A program made the position numbers and the translations under genes. Below, in pieces: positions 9,672-22,026 of a DNA stretch of 64,000 bases (its first letter is position 1; each line of letters starts with the position of its first letter). This DNA is from Deinococcus malanensis (GTDB lineage Bacteria; Deinococcota; Deinococci; Deinococcales; Deinococcaceae): assembly GCF_014647655.1 (NCBI RefSeq), contig NZ_BMPP01000004.1, positions 1 to 64,000 of the forward strand, read 5' to 3'. Below the pieces are notes generated by a model. It saw only the letters and a program-made list of their open reading frames with translations, did no database searches and was not told the DNA's origin.

Positions 9672-11714
9672 TGCGCTTGGAAGGCCTTCCAACTGCTTTT
9701 CCAGCTCCACGGGGTCCTGCGTAGGCAGCTGACAGGCGTGATTCACGCAGACATAGGCCGTTCCGCCCCCGCCACGTTCTTCCAGCACCGGCAGACGTCC
9801 TCCCGGCTCGGTGAATGCCAGGGCCGTGAAGGGCAGGGCAAAGCGGGCCGCCACCCGTTCGAGGGCAGCGCGCTCGGGAGCCGTTCCCAGTATGGCGACC
9901 TCGGTGTGTGGTGCCTGCAGGAACGCGGCAGCCCGCCACAGGCCCCCGAAGCCCGAGGGAGCAGCCTGCATATCGGTGCGGAAGCTCTGCACGGTGCGCC
10001 GGGCAATCGCCTCGGCCTCCTGGTCGGCAAAGTAGCGGTGCATCCACAGGGCCAGCAGGGCCGCCGCCGCATTGTCCGACAGCACCGCCGAGTCGAAGCC
10101 CTGTACCTGCCGCGACAGCAGGGTCTCGGCCTGACCGCCCGTGGAATGAAAGACTCCGGCCTCCTCGTTCCAGAAATCGCGCCGGACCACGGTCCAGAGT
10201 TCCTGGGCCCATTCCAGGTGACTCAGGTCACCGCCGGCCTGAAACAGGGCGACCAGCCCCAGGCCATACAGTGCGTGGTCCTCCAGAAGACCCTCGACTC
10301 TGGCCTGTCCATCCTTGAACGTGTGCCGCAGCGTGCCATCGGGCAGCCTGAGTTCGCGGGTGACAAATTCGACGTTCCGGCGGGCCATCTCGAGATACCG
10401 GGGCTCTCCCAGCACCCGTGCGGCATCCGCGAAGGCCGCCAGAGCCAGCCCGTTCCAGGAGGTCAGAATCTTGTCGTCGGTCCCCGGCTGGGTCCGCTGC
10501 TCACGCGCTTCGAGCAGGCGGGCGCGGACCTGTTCTACACGAGCATGCAAGGTGGACGGGTCCTCACCCAGGTCCTGGGCCAGCCGGTCCAGGGGAGCCG
10601 GCCGGTGCAACACGTTGCGGCTGCCGTATTCCCGGCGGTGGGGGTCCAGGAAGTTACCCTGCTCGGTCACGCCGTAGACCCGCTCGATCAGGGACGCCTC
10701 TTCTCCCAGCACCTCTTGGATTTCAGCGGGAGTCCACGTGAAGGTCAGGCCCTCCACTCCGCCATGGTCGGTGGGGGTGTCTGCGTCCTGGGCGCTGTAG
10801 AACCCGCCGGTGGGTGAGAGCATCTCCCGTTCCAGGTACGTGAGGGTCTCGCGCGCCAGGCGGGCAAAGTCCTCGTCGCCGGTGTGCTGGTAGGCCTGGA
10901 GCAGCACCCGCGTGAGCTGCGCGTTGTCGTACAGCATCTTCTCGAAATGGGGCACCAGCCAGCGCTCGTCGACGCTGTAGCGGTGAAAGCCACCGCCGAG
11001 CTGGTCGTAGATGCCGCCTGCGGCCATTCGCTTCAGGGTATGCAGCGCCATGTCGCGGCCCTCGGGACGGGTCAGCAGGAACTCCAGCAGGGTTGGAGCC
11101 GGGAACTTGGGCGCGCCGCCGAACCCCCCCAGGTCGGCATCAAAGACGCTGCGGAGCTTGTGCGGCGCCTCCTGCAGAAAGTCGGCTGGCAGGTCGCCCT
11201 GCGATGGTCGGGGCCGGCTGGCTTCCCGGACGTGGTCGGTCAGGGCCCGGGCATTGCCGGTCAGCTTGGCGCGGTCGTTGTGCCAGGCATTGGCCACACT
11301 GGCCATCAGGCGCCGGAAGCTGGGCAGGCCGTAGCCATCCTGCGGCGGAAAATACGTGCCGGCATAGAACGGCTCGCCCTCCGGGGTCAGAAACACAGTC
11401 ATGGGCCAGCCGCCCTGTCCGGTCATGGCCTGGGTCGCGGCCATGTACACGGCGTCCACGTCCGGCCGCTCCTCACGGTCCACCTTGATGCACACGAAAT
11501 GCTCGTTCATCTGTGCGGCCGTGACCTCGTCCTCGAAGGATTCGTGGGCCATGACGTGGCACCAGTGACAGGTGCTGTACCCCACCGACAGCAGCACCGG
11601 CAGATCGCGCTCCCGGGCTGCGGCAAACGCCTCGGGAGTCCACGGCCACCAGTCCACCGGGTTGTCCTTGTGCTGCAACAGGTACGGGCTGGATTCCGAT
11701 GCCAGTCGGTTCAT
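9669..11714 (-). CDS. YyaL/SSP411-type protein with N-terminal thioredoxin domain
   Basis: 681 residues. It begins [22 protein letters not shown], the hallmark of the DUF255/YyaL (spermatogenesis-associated protein 20) family. A thioredoxin-like CHWC motif lies near residue 48, and a long C-terminal (alpha/alpha)6-barrel-like half resembles N-acylglucosamine epimerases and cellobiose epimerases ([24 protein letters not shown]). The biochemical role is not established in the family. The ATG at 11714 is chosen because the conserved N-terminus starts there. TACGCT lies 7 nt upstream of it, implying a leaderless transcript. Confidence 0.9.
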   Translation of the reverse strand: MNRLASESSPYLLQHKDNPVDWWPWTPEAFAAARERDLPVLLSVGYSTCHWCHVMAHESFEDEVTAAQMNEHFVCIKVDREERPDVDAVYMAATQAMTGQGGWPMTVFLTPEGEPFYAGTYFPPQDGYGLPSFRRLMASVANAWHNDRAKLTGNARALTDHVREASRPRPSQGDLPADFLQEAPHKLRSVFDADLGGFGGAPKFPAPTLLEFLLTRPEGRDMALHTLKRMAAGGIYDQLGGGFHRYSVDERWLVPHFEKMLYDNAQLTRVLLQAYQHTGDEDFARLARETLTYLEREMLSPTGGFYSAQDADTPTDHGGVEGLTFTWTPAEIQEVLGEEASLIERVYGVTEQGNFLDPHRREYGSRNVLHRPAPLDRLAQDLGEDPSTLHARVEQVRARLLEAREQRTQPGTDDKILTSWNGLALAAFADAARVLGEPRYLEMARRNVEFVTRELRLPDGTLRHTFKDGQARVEGLLEDHALYGLGLVALFQAGGDLSHLEWAQELWTVVRRDFWNEEAGVFHSTGGQAETLLSRQVQGFDSAVLSDNAAAALLALWMHRYFADQEAEAIARRTVQSFRTDMQAAPSGFGGLWRAAAFLQAPHTEVAILGTAPERAALERVAARFALPFTALAFTEPGGRLPVLEERGGGGTAYVCVNHACQLPTQDPVELEKQLEGLPSA

Positions 11715-11721
11715 GACTCCG

Positions 11722-11727
11722 AGCGTA
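11722..11727 (-). promoter_or_regulatory. Putative leaderless -10 (TACGCT) for the yyaL-like gene
   Basis: On the minus strand TACGCT lies 7 nt upstream of the ATG at 11714 and no Shine-Dalgarno is present. Confidence 0.5.
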
Positions 11728-12097
11728 GCCGGGGCGCATGAGCGACTCGGCCCCACCCTGGCCACTCCGTCTTCCGGGGAGGTTTACCTTCTGCCATGGG
11801 TGCCGCTCGTGGGTGGAGACCGGCGGCCAGTAAGTGCTCGCAGGACGATCACGCGTCCGGCCCGATTCTGAAAAGCGAGCTTTCGGATGTGGTCCGTATT
11901 GCAGGCCCGAGCCACATGGGCAGTTCTGCTGCCCTTGGGGTCAACCGCACACGCACATCGTTCGGGCACCACAGTCAGTCCCAGAGCTGGCAATCTGGTC
12001 GGTTCATAGCCAGGCCAGATACCGGGGTTTTCAGGCTGGGTACGCCGACCGGGGTATGCAGGCTGGCCGAGAAGAGCAGCCGGCACACCATTCCCGA

Positions 12098-12103
12098 TAG
12101 ACT
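12098..12103 (+). promoter_or_regulatory. Putative leaderless -10 (TAGACT) for argS
   Basis: TAGACT ends 8 nt before the argS ATG, and no ribosome-binding site lies between them. Confidence 0.45.
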
Positions 12104-12111
12104 CTCTGACT

Positions 12112-13941
<1,830 letters not shown>

Positions 13942-13949
13942 GCGGACAC

Positions 13950-14000
13950 AGAGGGAGGGGGATGGTCACATGTGAGCTGTGACCATCCCCCTCCCTCTTT
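13950..14000. terminator. Very strong bidirectional terminator between argS and the hydrolase gene
   Basis: A perfect 21-bp stem: 13950-13970 pairs with 13978-13998 around the 7-nt loop TGTGAGC. T residues flank the stem on the right and the genes converge on it. Confidence 0.85.
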
Positions 14001-14008
14001 ACATACAC

Positions 14009-14875
14009 TCAGCGTTTGCGCGCGGTCGTGCCGAGTTCAAGCCTCTGGAAAAACGAGGTGATGCGGCGCGCCATGTCCGGCGTAAACCGGTTGGCGCCCA
14101 GGTGGGGGCCGCTTAAGGTCACGAATTCACTGAGCCCTGGCTGTGCCAGTGCATATAGCCGCTCGCTGTTGGACCGCAGGGGCACTGTCGCATCATCGGG
14201 ACTGGCGGCCACGAACAGAGGCAGCATCGGTGCAAGGTGCGCCTGCTGCAGCGGGTCCAGTTCAGCTGGGGGTGGACCAGTCAGCCGGTAAGCGGTGCTG
14301 ATCTCGGTCCGGCGGCTGACGGCAGTGCCCCAGGCGCCCCGCAGGTCGGTCCAGGCATCGATCAGGGCCAGACCATGAACCGGATAGGGACTGCCCGGCA
14401 GGGCGCTGCGCAGCGCCATCAGTCCGCCCATGCTGAGTCCTACGGCATAGGTGCGGCTGTTCCACTTGAATCGCCCGGTGGCTTCCAGCTGTGTCTGGGC
14501 CACCTGGGCCAGGGCGTCCGGACTGCCCCAGGTGGTGGGGCCGCCGTCACCGCTGAGGAGCACCGCAAAGCGGGCCTTGAGCAGGGTTTCGCTGAGCGCC
14601 AGGATCCCCGGGCTGCGGACCATGCGGTCAGCGTCCTGGGCCCGGGGGTGCGACATGATGACCAGGGGACAGGCGATGACCTGACACCGGTCCGGCACCA
14701 GCAGGTAAGACCGGACGCCCAGCACGTCCAGGGGCTGGGCAGTGCGGACCGTTCCGGCCGGGGCACCTGGAGCGGCGGGGACAGCCGGAGGAGGCGTGGT
14801 GGTGGCAGCCTGTGCGCCCAGAGGCGCCCACGGCAGCAGCAGGGTCAGGAGGAGAGAGCGTCGGGAAAGTTGCAC
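14009..14875 (-). CDS. Secreted alpha/beta hydrolase
   Basis: 288 residues from the GTG at 14875. It begins with a basic stretch and a hydrophobic signal peptide (SLLLTLLLPWAPLGAQA). The body shows the alpha/beta-hydrolase nucleophile elbow GLSMGG, an acid candidate in ASPDDAT and a C-terminal His in SGPHLG, so the catalytic triad looks complete. It would act outside the cytoplasm as an esterase or lipase-like enzyme of unknown substrate. The GTG is preferred because TAGAGT lies 8 nt upstream. An upstream ATG at 14935 would add a basic, non-signal-like extension overlapping the next gene. Confidence 0.75.
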   Translation of the reverse strand: MQLSRRSLLLTLLLPWAPLGAQAATTTPPPAVPAAPGAPAGTVRTAQPLDVLGVRSYLLVPDRCQVIACPLVIMSHPRAQDADRMVRSPGILALSETLLKARFAVLLSGDGGPTTWGSPDALAQVAQTQLEATGRFKWNSRTYAVGLSMGGLMALRSALPGSPYPVHGLALIDAWTDLRGAWGTAVSRRTEISTAYRLTGPPPAELDPLQQAHLAPMLPLFVAASPDDATVPLRSNSERLYALAQPGLSEFVTLSGPHLGANRFTPDMARRITSFFQRLELGTTARKR

Positions 14876-14883
14876 TGGCGCGC

Positions 14884-14889
14884 ACTCTA
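14884..14889 (-). promoter_or_regulatory. Putative leaderless -10 (TAGAGT) for the hydrolase
   Basis: Read on the minus strand, TAGAGT ends 8 nt before the GTG at 14875. It lies between the hydrolase and the acyltransferase stop. Confidence 0.4.
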
Positions 14890-14931
14890 GCGTGCTTCGT
14901 CTGACGGCGGCCTGACGGCGTGAACGCTGGT

Positions 14932-16023
14932 TCATCGGCCAAACAACCCTGTACTGAGGCGGGTGCGCAGCAGCGCGCGTCCGATCACAGCCGGCACCAG
15001 CACAGCGATCAGGGCATACACGACGACCTGCGCCAGCATGAGAGGCGGGGCGCCGAGCGGTGCCCGCCACAGCTCCAGGGCCTGCAGCACCGCCGGATGA
15101 AGCAGATAGATCTGCAGACTGACCGTGCCCAGTGTGGCAACCGCGACCCGCAGCCGGTCAGGTCCACGCTGCAGGCGGTGCGCCAGCCCCATCAGGGCCA
15201 GAGCCACCAGGGCTGTAAAGGTCCAGCTCAGACCGCTGTATACCAGTGGCGTAACTTTTTCTCCGCGCACATATGCCAGGGCGACCGGCAGGTACAGGGC
15301 ATATGCAGCGGCCAGCAGCGGCAGCAGAATGATGCGCCGTCGGCGCCACCAGTCCTCGAATTCCTTGAAGCGTGCTCCGACCGCTACACCCAGTGTGATG
15401 GGCAGCACATACCACAGCGCGGTGCTGGCCGGGAACTGCAGGTGCAGCACCTCCCGGTTCAGGAAGTAGGCCCCGATCTGGGCTACTAGCCCCACCAGCA
15501 GGGCGACCGTGATGCTGGGCCGCCGGCGTGCCAGAGGAAGCAGCAGAGGCAGGATCAGGTAAACCTCCAGCGCCACCAGCAGGAAGTACAGGTGGTAGCT
15601 GCCCTTTCCGTACGCCAGCCAGGTCCACCACCGCTGGGGATCTTCCAGGCTGGTCGCCTCGCGTTGCCCGGTCCAGACGTACCAGAGGATATACAGCACA
15701 CTCCACAGCAGGTACGGCCACCCTCCCCGGGTCAGGCGCCGCCAGTAGTACTGACGCGGCTCGAATCGCCGCAGCAGGCTGTTAGTCAGGACCACGCAGG
15801 ACAGAAACACGAACGCCGGCACCGCAAAATGCAGGGTGCGGTTCAGCACCGTCAGTGCCTCGTGGGTGAGGCTGCCCGGGGTGGCGTGCCGCAGCGCCAG
15901 ACCACTCGCGTGGTGTCCGACGACTTCCAGGATGGTCAGGCCCCGGAACACATCGATGGCGCTCAGGCGGTCAGAAGTGGTCGGGGCACTGGGAACTGAA
16001 GCGGGGGAGGGGGCGTCAGTCAT
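14932..16023 (-). CDS. Acyltransferase family 3 membrane protein
   Basis: The 363-residue integral membrane protein has about ten hydrophobic segments. It has the family-3 acyltransferase N-terminal pattern RLSAIDVFRGLTILEVVGHH, in which the His following the R-x-x-x-D-x-x-R/F-x-x-A-type helix is catalytic in relatives. Such proteins O-acylate exopolysaccharide, peptidoglycan or other surface glycans. The ATG at 16023 follows a weak GGCAGG. An upstream ATG at 16062 would add 13 residues. The target is not predictable. Confidence 0.8.
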   Translation of the reverse strand: MTDAPSPASVPSAPTTSDRLSAIDVFRGLTILEVVGHHASGLALRHATPGSLTHEALTVLNRTLHFAVPAFVFLSCVVLTNSLLRRFEPRQYYWRRLTRGGWPYLLWSVLYILWYVWTGQREATSLEDPQRWWTWLAYGKGSYHLYFLLVALEVYLILPLLLPLARRRPSITVALLVGLVAQIGAYFLNREVLHLQFPASTALWYVLPITLGVAVGARFKEFEDWWRRRRIILLPLLAAAYALYLPVALAYVRGEKVTPLVYSGLSWTFTALVALALMGLAHRLQRGPDRLRVAVATLGTVSLQIYLLHPAVLQALELWRAPLGAPPLMLAQVVVYALIAVLVPAVIGRALLRTRLSTGLFGR

Positions 16024-16101
16024 GGAGACCTGCCGCGCAAAAGAGGCACATCGCCCGAGCATGCCACGTCAGAGGGGACCATGAGGTGAAATGTCCGTGG
16101 G

Positions 16102-17211
16102 TCAGGAACGTCCCCTCACCTCGAAGCCCACGTCAGTCAGGATGCCTGCCGCGCGCTGCACTTCCTCGGGGCTTTCCAGTCCGAGCCGGAGCGCACCTCC
16201 TTCCTCGCGGATGGCCAGGACCTCGATGTCCTTGATGTTGACCCCTTCGGCCCCAAGCGCCTGGGTCACCGCTCCGATCTGGTTGGGCCGGTCCGGCACC
16301 GCCACCACCAGATCGTGTTTCTGGGGCAGCAGGCTGCGTTTGACCACCGGCAGGCTGTCGCGGGTGCGCTTGCCCTCGTAGGCGGCGGCCAGAAGTTCCT
16401 CGGGCTCGTCGAGGTCCGCGTCCAGGCGTTCGAGCTGACGACGGAACCGTTCGAGCGCGAACCGGAGCGCCTCCTTGTTCTCCACGATCATGTCGCGGCT
16501 CATGCGTGGGTCGCCGCTGGCCACCCGGGTCAGGTCCCGGAATCCCCCGGCTGCCAGCAGGCTCAGGCGTTCGTCGCGCGCCACCATATGTGTCAGCGCC
16601 AGACTCGCCAGGTACGGCAGGTGGCTGATGGTGGCCACCAGATCGTCGTGGGCGGCTGGAGGCATCACCACGGGTGCTGCCCCCAGGTGCTCGACCAGTG
16701 AGCGGGCGCGGCTCAGCGCGGTCAACGGGGTGTGATCGGTGGGCGTCAGTACCCACACGGCGTTTTCCAGCAGGGCGGCCCGTGCGTGTGTTACCCCGCC
16801 GCGCTCGCTGCCGGCCATGGGGTGGCCCGGCACGAAGTGGCGCACGCCCAGCCGTTCCATTTCTGCCGCGATCCCGCTTTTGACGCTGCCGACATCGGTC
16901 ACCAGGGCGCCGGGATTCAGGAAGGGCGCCAGTTCTCGGGCCAGCGGTTCCAGGGCGCGCATGGGGGCGGCCAGAACCACCAGGTCAGCCTCGCGCAGCC
17001 ACTCACCGGGACCAGCCCGAACCTCGTCCACCACACCCAGCGCTTCGGCCTCGCGCAGCACATCCATACTGGCGTCCAGACCCACCACGCGGCGGGCCAG
17101 AAACCGCTGGCGCAGGCCGAGGGCCACACTGCCCCCGATCAGCCCCACGCCTGCGACCACCGCCGTATCGAACAGGGGCGGCGGGGTTTCGCTCACGGCA
17201 CGGTCACTCAT
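16102..17211 (-). CDS. tyrA: Prephenate dehydrogenase with C-terminal ACT domain
   Basis: The 369-residue enzyme converts prephenate to 4-hydroxyphenylpyruvate for tyrosine synthesis. It has an N-terminal NAD(P)-binding motif (VAGVGLIGGSVALG), DVGSVKSGI, VPGHPMAGSERGG and HDDLVATISHLPYL, all characteristic of TyrA. The last ~75 residues (HDLVVAVPDRPNQIGAVTQ, then VNIKDIEVL) form an ACT domain likely to bind tyrosine for feedback inhibition. The start ATG lies 6 nt after TAGCCT, indicating a leaderless mRNA. pheA, the parallel branch enzyme, lies elsewhere in the window (60692-61549). Confidence 0.95.
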   Translation of the reverse strand: MSDRAVSETPPPLFDTAVVAGVGLIGGSVALGLRQRFLARRVVGLDASMDVLREAEALGVVDEVRAGPGEWLREADLVVLAAPMRALEPLARELAPFLNPGALVTDVGSVKSGIAAEMERLGVRHFVPGHPMAGSERGGVTHARAALLENAVWVLTPTDHTPLTALSRARSLVEHLGAAPVVMPPAAHDDLVATISHLPYLASLALTHMVARDERLSLLAAGGFRDLTRVASGDPRMSRDMIVENKEALRFALERFRRQLERLDADLDEPEELLAAAYEGKRTRDSLPVVKRSLLPQKHDLVVAVPDRPNQIGAVTQALGAEGVNIKDIEVLAIREEGGALRLGLESPEEVQRAAGILTDVGFEVRGRS

Positions 17212-17217
17212 GAGGCG

Positions 17218-17223
17218 AGGCTA
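17218..17223 (-). promoter_or_regulatory. Putative leaderless -10 (TAGCCT) for tyrA
   Basis: Minus-strand TAGCCT ends 6 nt before the tyrA ATG. The same hexamer precedes the MOSC-protein gene and pheA at almost identical spacing. Confidence 0.55.
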
Positions 17224-17301
17224 GCACGCGTTTTTCGCCTCCCGCAGCGGGCAGGCCAGACACGGTCGTGCCGGTGCGGCGCCCCCAGACCGGACGCCTG
17301 C

Positions 17302-17307
17302 TACAGT
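17302..17307 (+). promoter_or_regulatory. Putative leaderless -10 (TACAGT) for the TauE/SafE gene
   Basis: TACAGT ends 7 nt before the GTG at 17315. No Shine-Dalgarno lies between them. Confidence 0.5.
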
Positions 17308-17314
17308 CCTGGTC

Positions 17315-18067
<753 letters not shown>

Positions 18068-18130
18068 TATCGGCGCGGCAATGGTGAGGCCCGCGGAGTG
18101 CTGCTGTCCACCACGCGCCAGAATGCTGCC

Positions 18131-18685
18131 ATGACCGAGACCGTAAAGCAGGGCATGCAGCAGGCCATTCTCGCCGGAGGCTGCTTCTGGTGCACCGAGG
18201 CTGTGATGAAGGATCTGCACGGCGTGCACAGGGTAGAGAGCGGGTATATCGGCGGCCATACCGCACGGCCGGACTACCGCAGCGTATGCAGTGGCACGAC
18301 CGGCTATGCCGAGGCGGTGCGGGTGAGCTTCGACCCGGCCCAGGTCAGTTTCCGCGATCTGCTGGGCCTGTTTTTCGCCACCCATGATCCGACCACACTC
18401 AACCAGCAGGGGGCCGACGTCGGGACGCAGTACCGCAGCGCTGTTTTTCCGCTCACACCGGAGCAGGAACGCGAGACCCGCGACATGATCGCCGATCTGG
18501 ACGCGCAGAATATTTTCGAGGCGCCTATCGCGACCAGCATCGAACCGGCCTCTGAGTTCTTCGTGGCCGAGGACTACCATCAGGATTACTACGCCAACAA
18601 TCCGAACGCCGGCTACTGCCGGGCGGTCATTGCGCCCAAGGTCGCCAAGCTGAGGCAGTACTACGGAGAGAAACTCCGCGCCTGA
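18131..18685 (+). CDS. msrA: Peptide methionine-S-sulfoxide reductase MsrA
   Basis: The 184-residue protein-repair enzyme reduces methionine-S-sulfoxide with thioredoxin. GGC18FWC21 holds the catalytic cysteine C18. GYIGG, YHQDYY and the catalytic Glu in CTEAV are also present. The start at 18131 gives normal length. CAGAAT 6 nt upstream resembles a leaderless -10 but deviates at position 1. The upstream in-frame ATG-less extension to 18098 is unlikely. A stable terminator follows. Confidence 0.96.
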   Translation: MTETVKQGMQQAILAGGCFWCTEAVMKDLHGVHRVESGYIGGHTARPDYRSVCSGTTGYAEAVRVSFDPAQVSFRDLLGLFFATHDPTTLNQQGADVGTQYRSAVFPLTPEQERETRDMIADLDAQNIFEAPIATSIEPASEFFVAEDYHQDYYANNPNAGYCRAVIAPKVAKLRQYYGEKLRA

Positions 18686-18693
18686 AGCGATGA

Positions 18694-18731
18694 GAAGGGG
18701 CCCGCGCAGTCCAGCGTGCGGGCCCCTTCCC
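18694..18731. terminator. Terminator between msrA and the MOSC gene
   Basis: GAAGGGGCCCGC at 18694-18705 pairs with GCGGGCCCCTTC at 18718-18729 (12 bp). The genes on both sides converge on it. Confidence 0.8.
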
Positions 18732-18738
18732 GTTAAAC

Positions 18739-19404
18739 TTACCGGCGCAGCTCAGCCAGTCGTTCTTCGATGTTTTCGCGGAACCGTTCGGCCACCGGAT
18801 AGGTCAGGAAGGCGTTCAGGCGTTCGGCCTCGGGCACCTTGTCGTACACCATGTCGAACAGATCGCCTACCGTCGGTGCCAGCGGATCACCGGGGAGGTA
18901 CATCACCGTATCGCCCCGTCCCACCGTGCCTCCGGCCAGAACCCGCGCATAGAAGCCGGGCCGGCGTTCGCGGGCAAACCGCTTGACGAAGCCGGCGTCG
19001 CCCATGTGGGCTCCCAGGGTGCCGCAGGGAATGCGGGGCGCAGTAACTTCCAGCACGACCACCTCGGCCTCCGGTCCGCGCAGTTCCAGCCGGTCTCCGA
19101 CCCGCATCCGGGCGGATTCCAGGCCGCTGACCACCAGGTTCTCGCCGAAGGTTCCCGGAACCTGCTCGGCGCCCATCCGCTCGGCCCAGACGTCGTAGTC
19201 CTCGCGGGTGTAGACGTAGACCGCCTGATCGGCTCCGCCGTGGTGCTGCCGGTCCATGACGCGGTCGCCTTCCAGACCGGCGGGCGTAAAGCGGACCCGG
19301 CCCGGCACCGCGTGCTTCACGATGCCGGTGACCTTGGTGCGGTTGCCCACCTGCAGGGCCGTTGGCTGCCCCACATTCACGCTGATCACCTTCATGCTGG
19401 TCAT
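18739..19404 (-). CDS. MOSC domain protein (YiiM-like)
   Basis: 221 residues. The MOSC core is clear: [23 protein letters not shown] with its HGG, then [12 protein letters not shown], and the conserved Cys in [10 protein letters not shown]. YiiM-type MOSC proteins bind molybdenum cofactor and reduce N-hydroxylated compounds with partner redox proteins. The C-terminal ~60 residues match the 3-alpha domain of this subfamily. The start ATG is 6 nt after TAGCCT. It is divergent from the phospholipase-D-like gene. Confidence 0.88.
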   Translation of the reverse strand: MTSMKVISVNVGQPTALQVGNRTKVTGIVKHAVPGRVRFTPAGLEGDRVMDRQHHGGADQAVYVYTREDYDVWAERMGAEQVPGTFGENLVVSGLESARMRVGDRLELRGPEAEVVVLEVTAPRIPCGTLGAHMGDAGFVKRFARERRPGFYARVLAGGTVGRGDTVMYLPGDPLAPTVGDLFDMVYDKVPEAERLNAFLTYPVAERFRENIEERLAELRR

Positions 19405-19410
19405 GAGGGC

Positions 19411-19416
19411 AGGCTA
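19411..19416 (-). promoter_or_regulatory. Putative leaderless -10 (TAGCCT) for the MOSC gene
   Basis: Minus-strand TAGCCT ends 6 nt before the ATG at 19404. TTCACG further upstream could be a weak -35. Confidence 0.5.
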
Positions 19417-19452
19417 GCAGGAATCGTGAAGGTGCCCGTACGGCGCCCCTAC

Positions 19453-19458
19453 TAGGCT
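19453..19458 (+). promoter_or_regulatory. Putative leaderless -10 (TAGGCT) for the phospholipase-D-like gene
   Basis: TAGGCT ends 8 nt before the ATG at 19467. It faces the MOSC promoter, so a 62-bp divergent region holds both. Confidence 0.45.
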
Positions 19459-19466
19459 GAGGCGCG

Positions 19467-21059
19467 ATGCTGTGGCGCCGTGCACACCTGATTCCACGTC
19501 CAGGACGATATCTGGTGTGCGCTGCTCTGTTGGGTCTGTGGGTCGGAGCCGGCGCACAGCGACCTGAGCCTGCCGTTCCGGCCGGGGTCCGCACTGTGCA
19601 GATAGGAAACTTTCAGGTGCCCCGCGAACCCTTGCCTCCACCCAACCGGCGCGCCCTGGACGGGCTGGGTGTGATGGGGCCCTGTCCCCGGCCGGATGCC
19701 CCACTGGACCGGATCCTGTACGACCATCTGGAGGGTCAGGGGGCCGCATTGAGCTGTGGCAACGCCTTTACGTCACTGGTGCATTTTCCGGATGCCGGAC
19801 CTCTCAATCCCTCCCAGGCCAGTGGACCGCTGGGAGCCTACGAGGTGCTGGCGGATTCCATTCGTGGGGCTCGGCGGGAGGTTCTGCTGGAAAACATGAT
19901 CTGGGACGACGATCAGCCGGGCCGGACTACTCCGGCGCCGGGTGCGCTGATCGCCCAGGCCATCGCGGAGCTGCGCCAGGATGTCCGTGACCACCCCGAG
20001 CGCCACCCGCAGGGAGTCACCGTGCGCCTGCTGCTGGGCAACTCGGTGCGGGTTGACAGCCTGCTGAATCCGGAATCCAGCGTTTACAGTGCCGCGAGGC
20101 ATCTGCTGCTGGCCGGCGTGCCACTGGCCGGCGACACCGTTCCCGGCTGGACACTGGAACTGGCCAACTACACCTACTTTGCGCCGCACGACCATGCCAA
20201 GCTGCTGATCGTGGACGGCGAGGACGTGTCTGCCGGCGGCTACAACATCAGCTGGTTTCATGTTCCTCTGCGCACCCGGGGTGGCCGCGACCTGACCGAC
20301 CTCGCGCTGCGGGTGCGCGGCCCGGTGGCCCGGCATGCAGTGGCGGCGTTCCGGGACGCCTGGTTGCATAGCCGGCAACTCCACTGCCCCGGAAGCGTCA
20401 CCCCCGCCACTTTGAAGCGCTGCGCGCTGGTTTCTGATGTGGCTTCGTTTCCCTTGGTCTGGACCAGTCCGCCTGTCCCCGCCGGGTCCTCTCGGGTGTA
20501 TGGCCTGTACCGGCGTTCCGGATACATGGGTGCCGACGACGCCGTGAGTGCACTGTTTGGCGCAGCGCAGACCCGCATTGACCTGATGCAGTCTCAGGTC
20601 AGCGGCACATTGCGGTGCAGCCTGAGCCTGCTTGCCCCGGGCGGCTGTCCCTTCCCGGCCGAGCATCTACCGGTATGGCACGCCATTGTCGGTGCCGTGC
20701 GCGAGCGCGGAGTGCAGGTACGGCTGGTCGTGGACTACGACCCAGTACTGCAACTGGAGACGCTGGCATTCCTTGCAGGTGCTCAGGCGGCCCTGAAACC
20801 CCTCGGCCTGCAGCACCACGTGCAGGCCCGCTGGTCCGGGACCGATGGGGGGTTGCATTCCAAGGCTGCCCTGATCGACGGGCAGATGCTGACGGTCGGC
20901 AGCCAGAACCTGCACTTCTCGTCTTTTGGAGACCGCGGCCTGAACGAATACACGTTGGCCACCAGTGACCCTGCTGCCCTTGCGGCGGCGCAGCGCACCT
21001 TTGATTTCGAGTGGGGCCGGAGCCGCCCGCTGACCCTTCCGTCCTGGTTGCGGCCCTGA
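19467..21059 (+). CDS. Secreted phospholipase-D-like (HKD) protein
   Basis: 530 residues with an N-terminal signal peptide (YLVCAALLGLWVGAGA) and two HxKxxxxD motifs: H243-A-K-LLIV-D and H464-S-K-AALI-D. The two motifs make the bilobal phospholipase D/cardiolipin-synthase active site. Export points to a role on phospholipids, or as a nuclease/phosphodiesterase, outside the cytoplasm. It lacks the membrane helices of standard cardiolipin synthases. Preceded by TAGGCT and no ribosome site. Confidence 0.88.
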   Translation: MLWRRAHLIPRPGRYLVCAALLGLWVGAGAQRPEPAVPAGVRTVQIGNFQVPREPLPPPNRRALDGLGVMGPCPRPDAPLDRILYDHLEGQGAALSCGNAFTSLVHFPDAGPLNPSQASGPLGAYEVLADSIRGARREVLLENMIWDDDQPGRTTPAPGALIAQAIAELRQDVRDHPERHPQGVTVRLLLGNSVRVDSLLNPESSVYSAARHLLLAGVPLAGDTVPGWTLELANYTYFAPHDHAKLLIVDGEDVSAGGYNISWFHVPLRTRGGRDLTDLALRVRGPVARHAVAAFRDAWLHSRQLHCPGSVTPATLKRCALVSDVASFPLVWTSPPVPAGSSRVYGLYRRSGYMGADDAVSALFGAAQTRIDLMQSQVSGTLRCSLSLLAPGGCPFPAEHLPVWHAIVGAVRERGVQVRLVVDYDPVLQLETLAFLAGAQAALKPLGLQHHVQARWSGTDGGLHSKAALIDGQMLTVGSQNLHFSSFGDRGLNEYTLATSDPAALAAAQRTFDFEWGRSRPLTLPSWLRP

Positions 21060-21129
21060 GTTCCTACCCGGTGCATGTCCGGTGAGATTCGTCCCGCTGT
21101 CCGCTCCGGACCCGTGCTGAAATAGACGG

Positions 21130-21597
21130 GTGACGCCTCAACAGTCCCCTTCACCACCCGAACTGGGGTCCAGACCGGACAGCCCTTTCGATCCGGCTCT
21201 GGCTGACGCCGGCCGGGTCCCGACCCTGGTGGTGCTGTGGGGCCTGTTTACCCTGTCGAGTACTCCCTTCCTGGGCCGGCTGCTGCAGGGCGAGACTGCC
21301 CTGTTTGCCCAGAACGTCCTGTACACCTGCGCCACGGCGGTGCTGCTGGGGCTGGTGTGGCGCGGTAGCGTGTGGGCCTGGCGACTGACCGTGTCGTTCA
21401 GCATTTTTACCGGTCTGGTGGTGTTTGTCGTGGGTATGCTGGCCGGCACCAGTTCCTGGATGGGCTGGCTGGTCAGTGCTGCCGGAATCGGATTTCTGTT
21501 GCTGGCGTGCTGTCTGGTGGCCATTCCCAGCATCCGGTCGTTTCTCGACAGCCGCTGGGCCGCGCGCCGCAGGAGCGCCGGCCGGAAGGTCCCATGA
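21130..21597 (+). CDS. Four-helix membrane protein, function unknown
   Basis: 155 residues from a GTG start. There is a Pro/Ser-rich cytoplasmic-like N-terminus, then four hydrophobic segments (about 30-48, 62-78, 86-108, 113-133) and a basic tail. No family recognised. It overlaps the next gene by ATGA, so the two are probably co-translated. Confidence 0.7.
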   Translation: MTPQQSPSPPELGSRPDSPFDPALADAGRVPTLVVLWGLFTLSSTPFLGRLLQGETALFAQNVLYTCATAVLLGLVWRGSVWAWRLTVSFSIFTGLVVFVVGMLAGTSSWMGWLVSAAGIGFLLLACCLVAIPSIRSFLDSRWAARRRSAGRKVP

Positions 21598-21953
21598 CCG
21601 GGGGCCCGGAGGGCGGGGGGCGCCGGTTTATGGTGCAGGGCACCAACAACCCGTTCACCTGCGGACACTGCGGCGCCCAGGTCCAGCCGCTCCAGAACGG
21701 CAGTGTGCGCAACCATTGCCCCGCGTGCCTGCACAGCAAGCACGTGGATATCAACCCGGGGGACCGGGCCAGCACCTGCCACGGGCTGATGCGGCCGGTG
21801 GCAGTAGAGCAGAGTGGCAAGAAAGGCTGGCTGATCGTGCACCAGTGCCAGAAATGCGGGTTTACCGGGCGAAACAAGGCGGCGCTGGACGATCCGCAGC
21901 AGCCGGACAGCTGGGACGCCATGATTCAGCTCAGCGCGCGACCGCCGATCTGA
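21594..21953 (+). CDS. RNHCP domain zinc-binding protein
   Basis: 119 residues. CGHC, RNHCPACL, CHG and CQKCGFTGRN supply Cys/His pairs for two zinc sites. The sequence literally contains the RNHCP signature of the RNHCP domain family (function unknown, probably nucleic-acid binding). The ATG at 21594 overlaps the preceding stop. The open frame upstream is antisense-like shadow of the previous gene. Confidence 0.85.
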   Translation: MTGGPEGGGRRFMVQGTNNPFTCGHCGAQVQPLQNGSVRNHCPACLHSKHVDINPGDRASTCHGLMRPVAVEQSGKKGWLIVHQCQKCGFTGRNKAALDDPQQPDSWDAMIQLSARPPI

Positions 21954-22026
21954 GTCCACGACAAGGCCTCTTCTCAGGACCTGCGCCGTGCCAGTCAAGG
22001 TGCGGGGCCGCTGGAATGTGGATTGC

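Larger units (their letters stand above)
11715..12111. other. Intergenic region between the yyaL-like gene and argS
   Basis: 397 bp between divergent genes. Apart from the two putative -10 hexamers (11722-11727 leftward, 12098-12103 rightward), no gene, tRNA or strong hairpin was seen. Open frames here have no recognisable protein features. Confidence 0.5.
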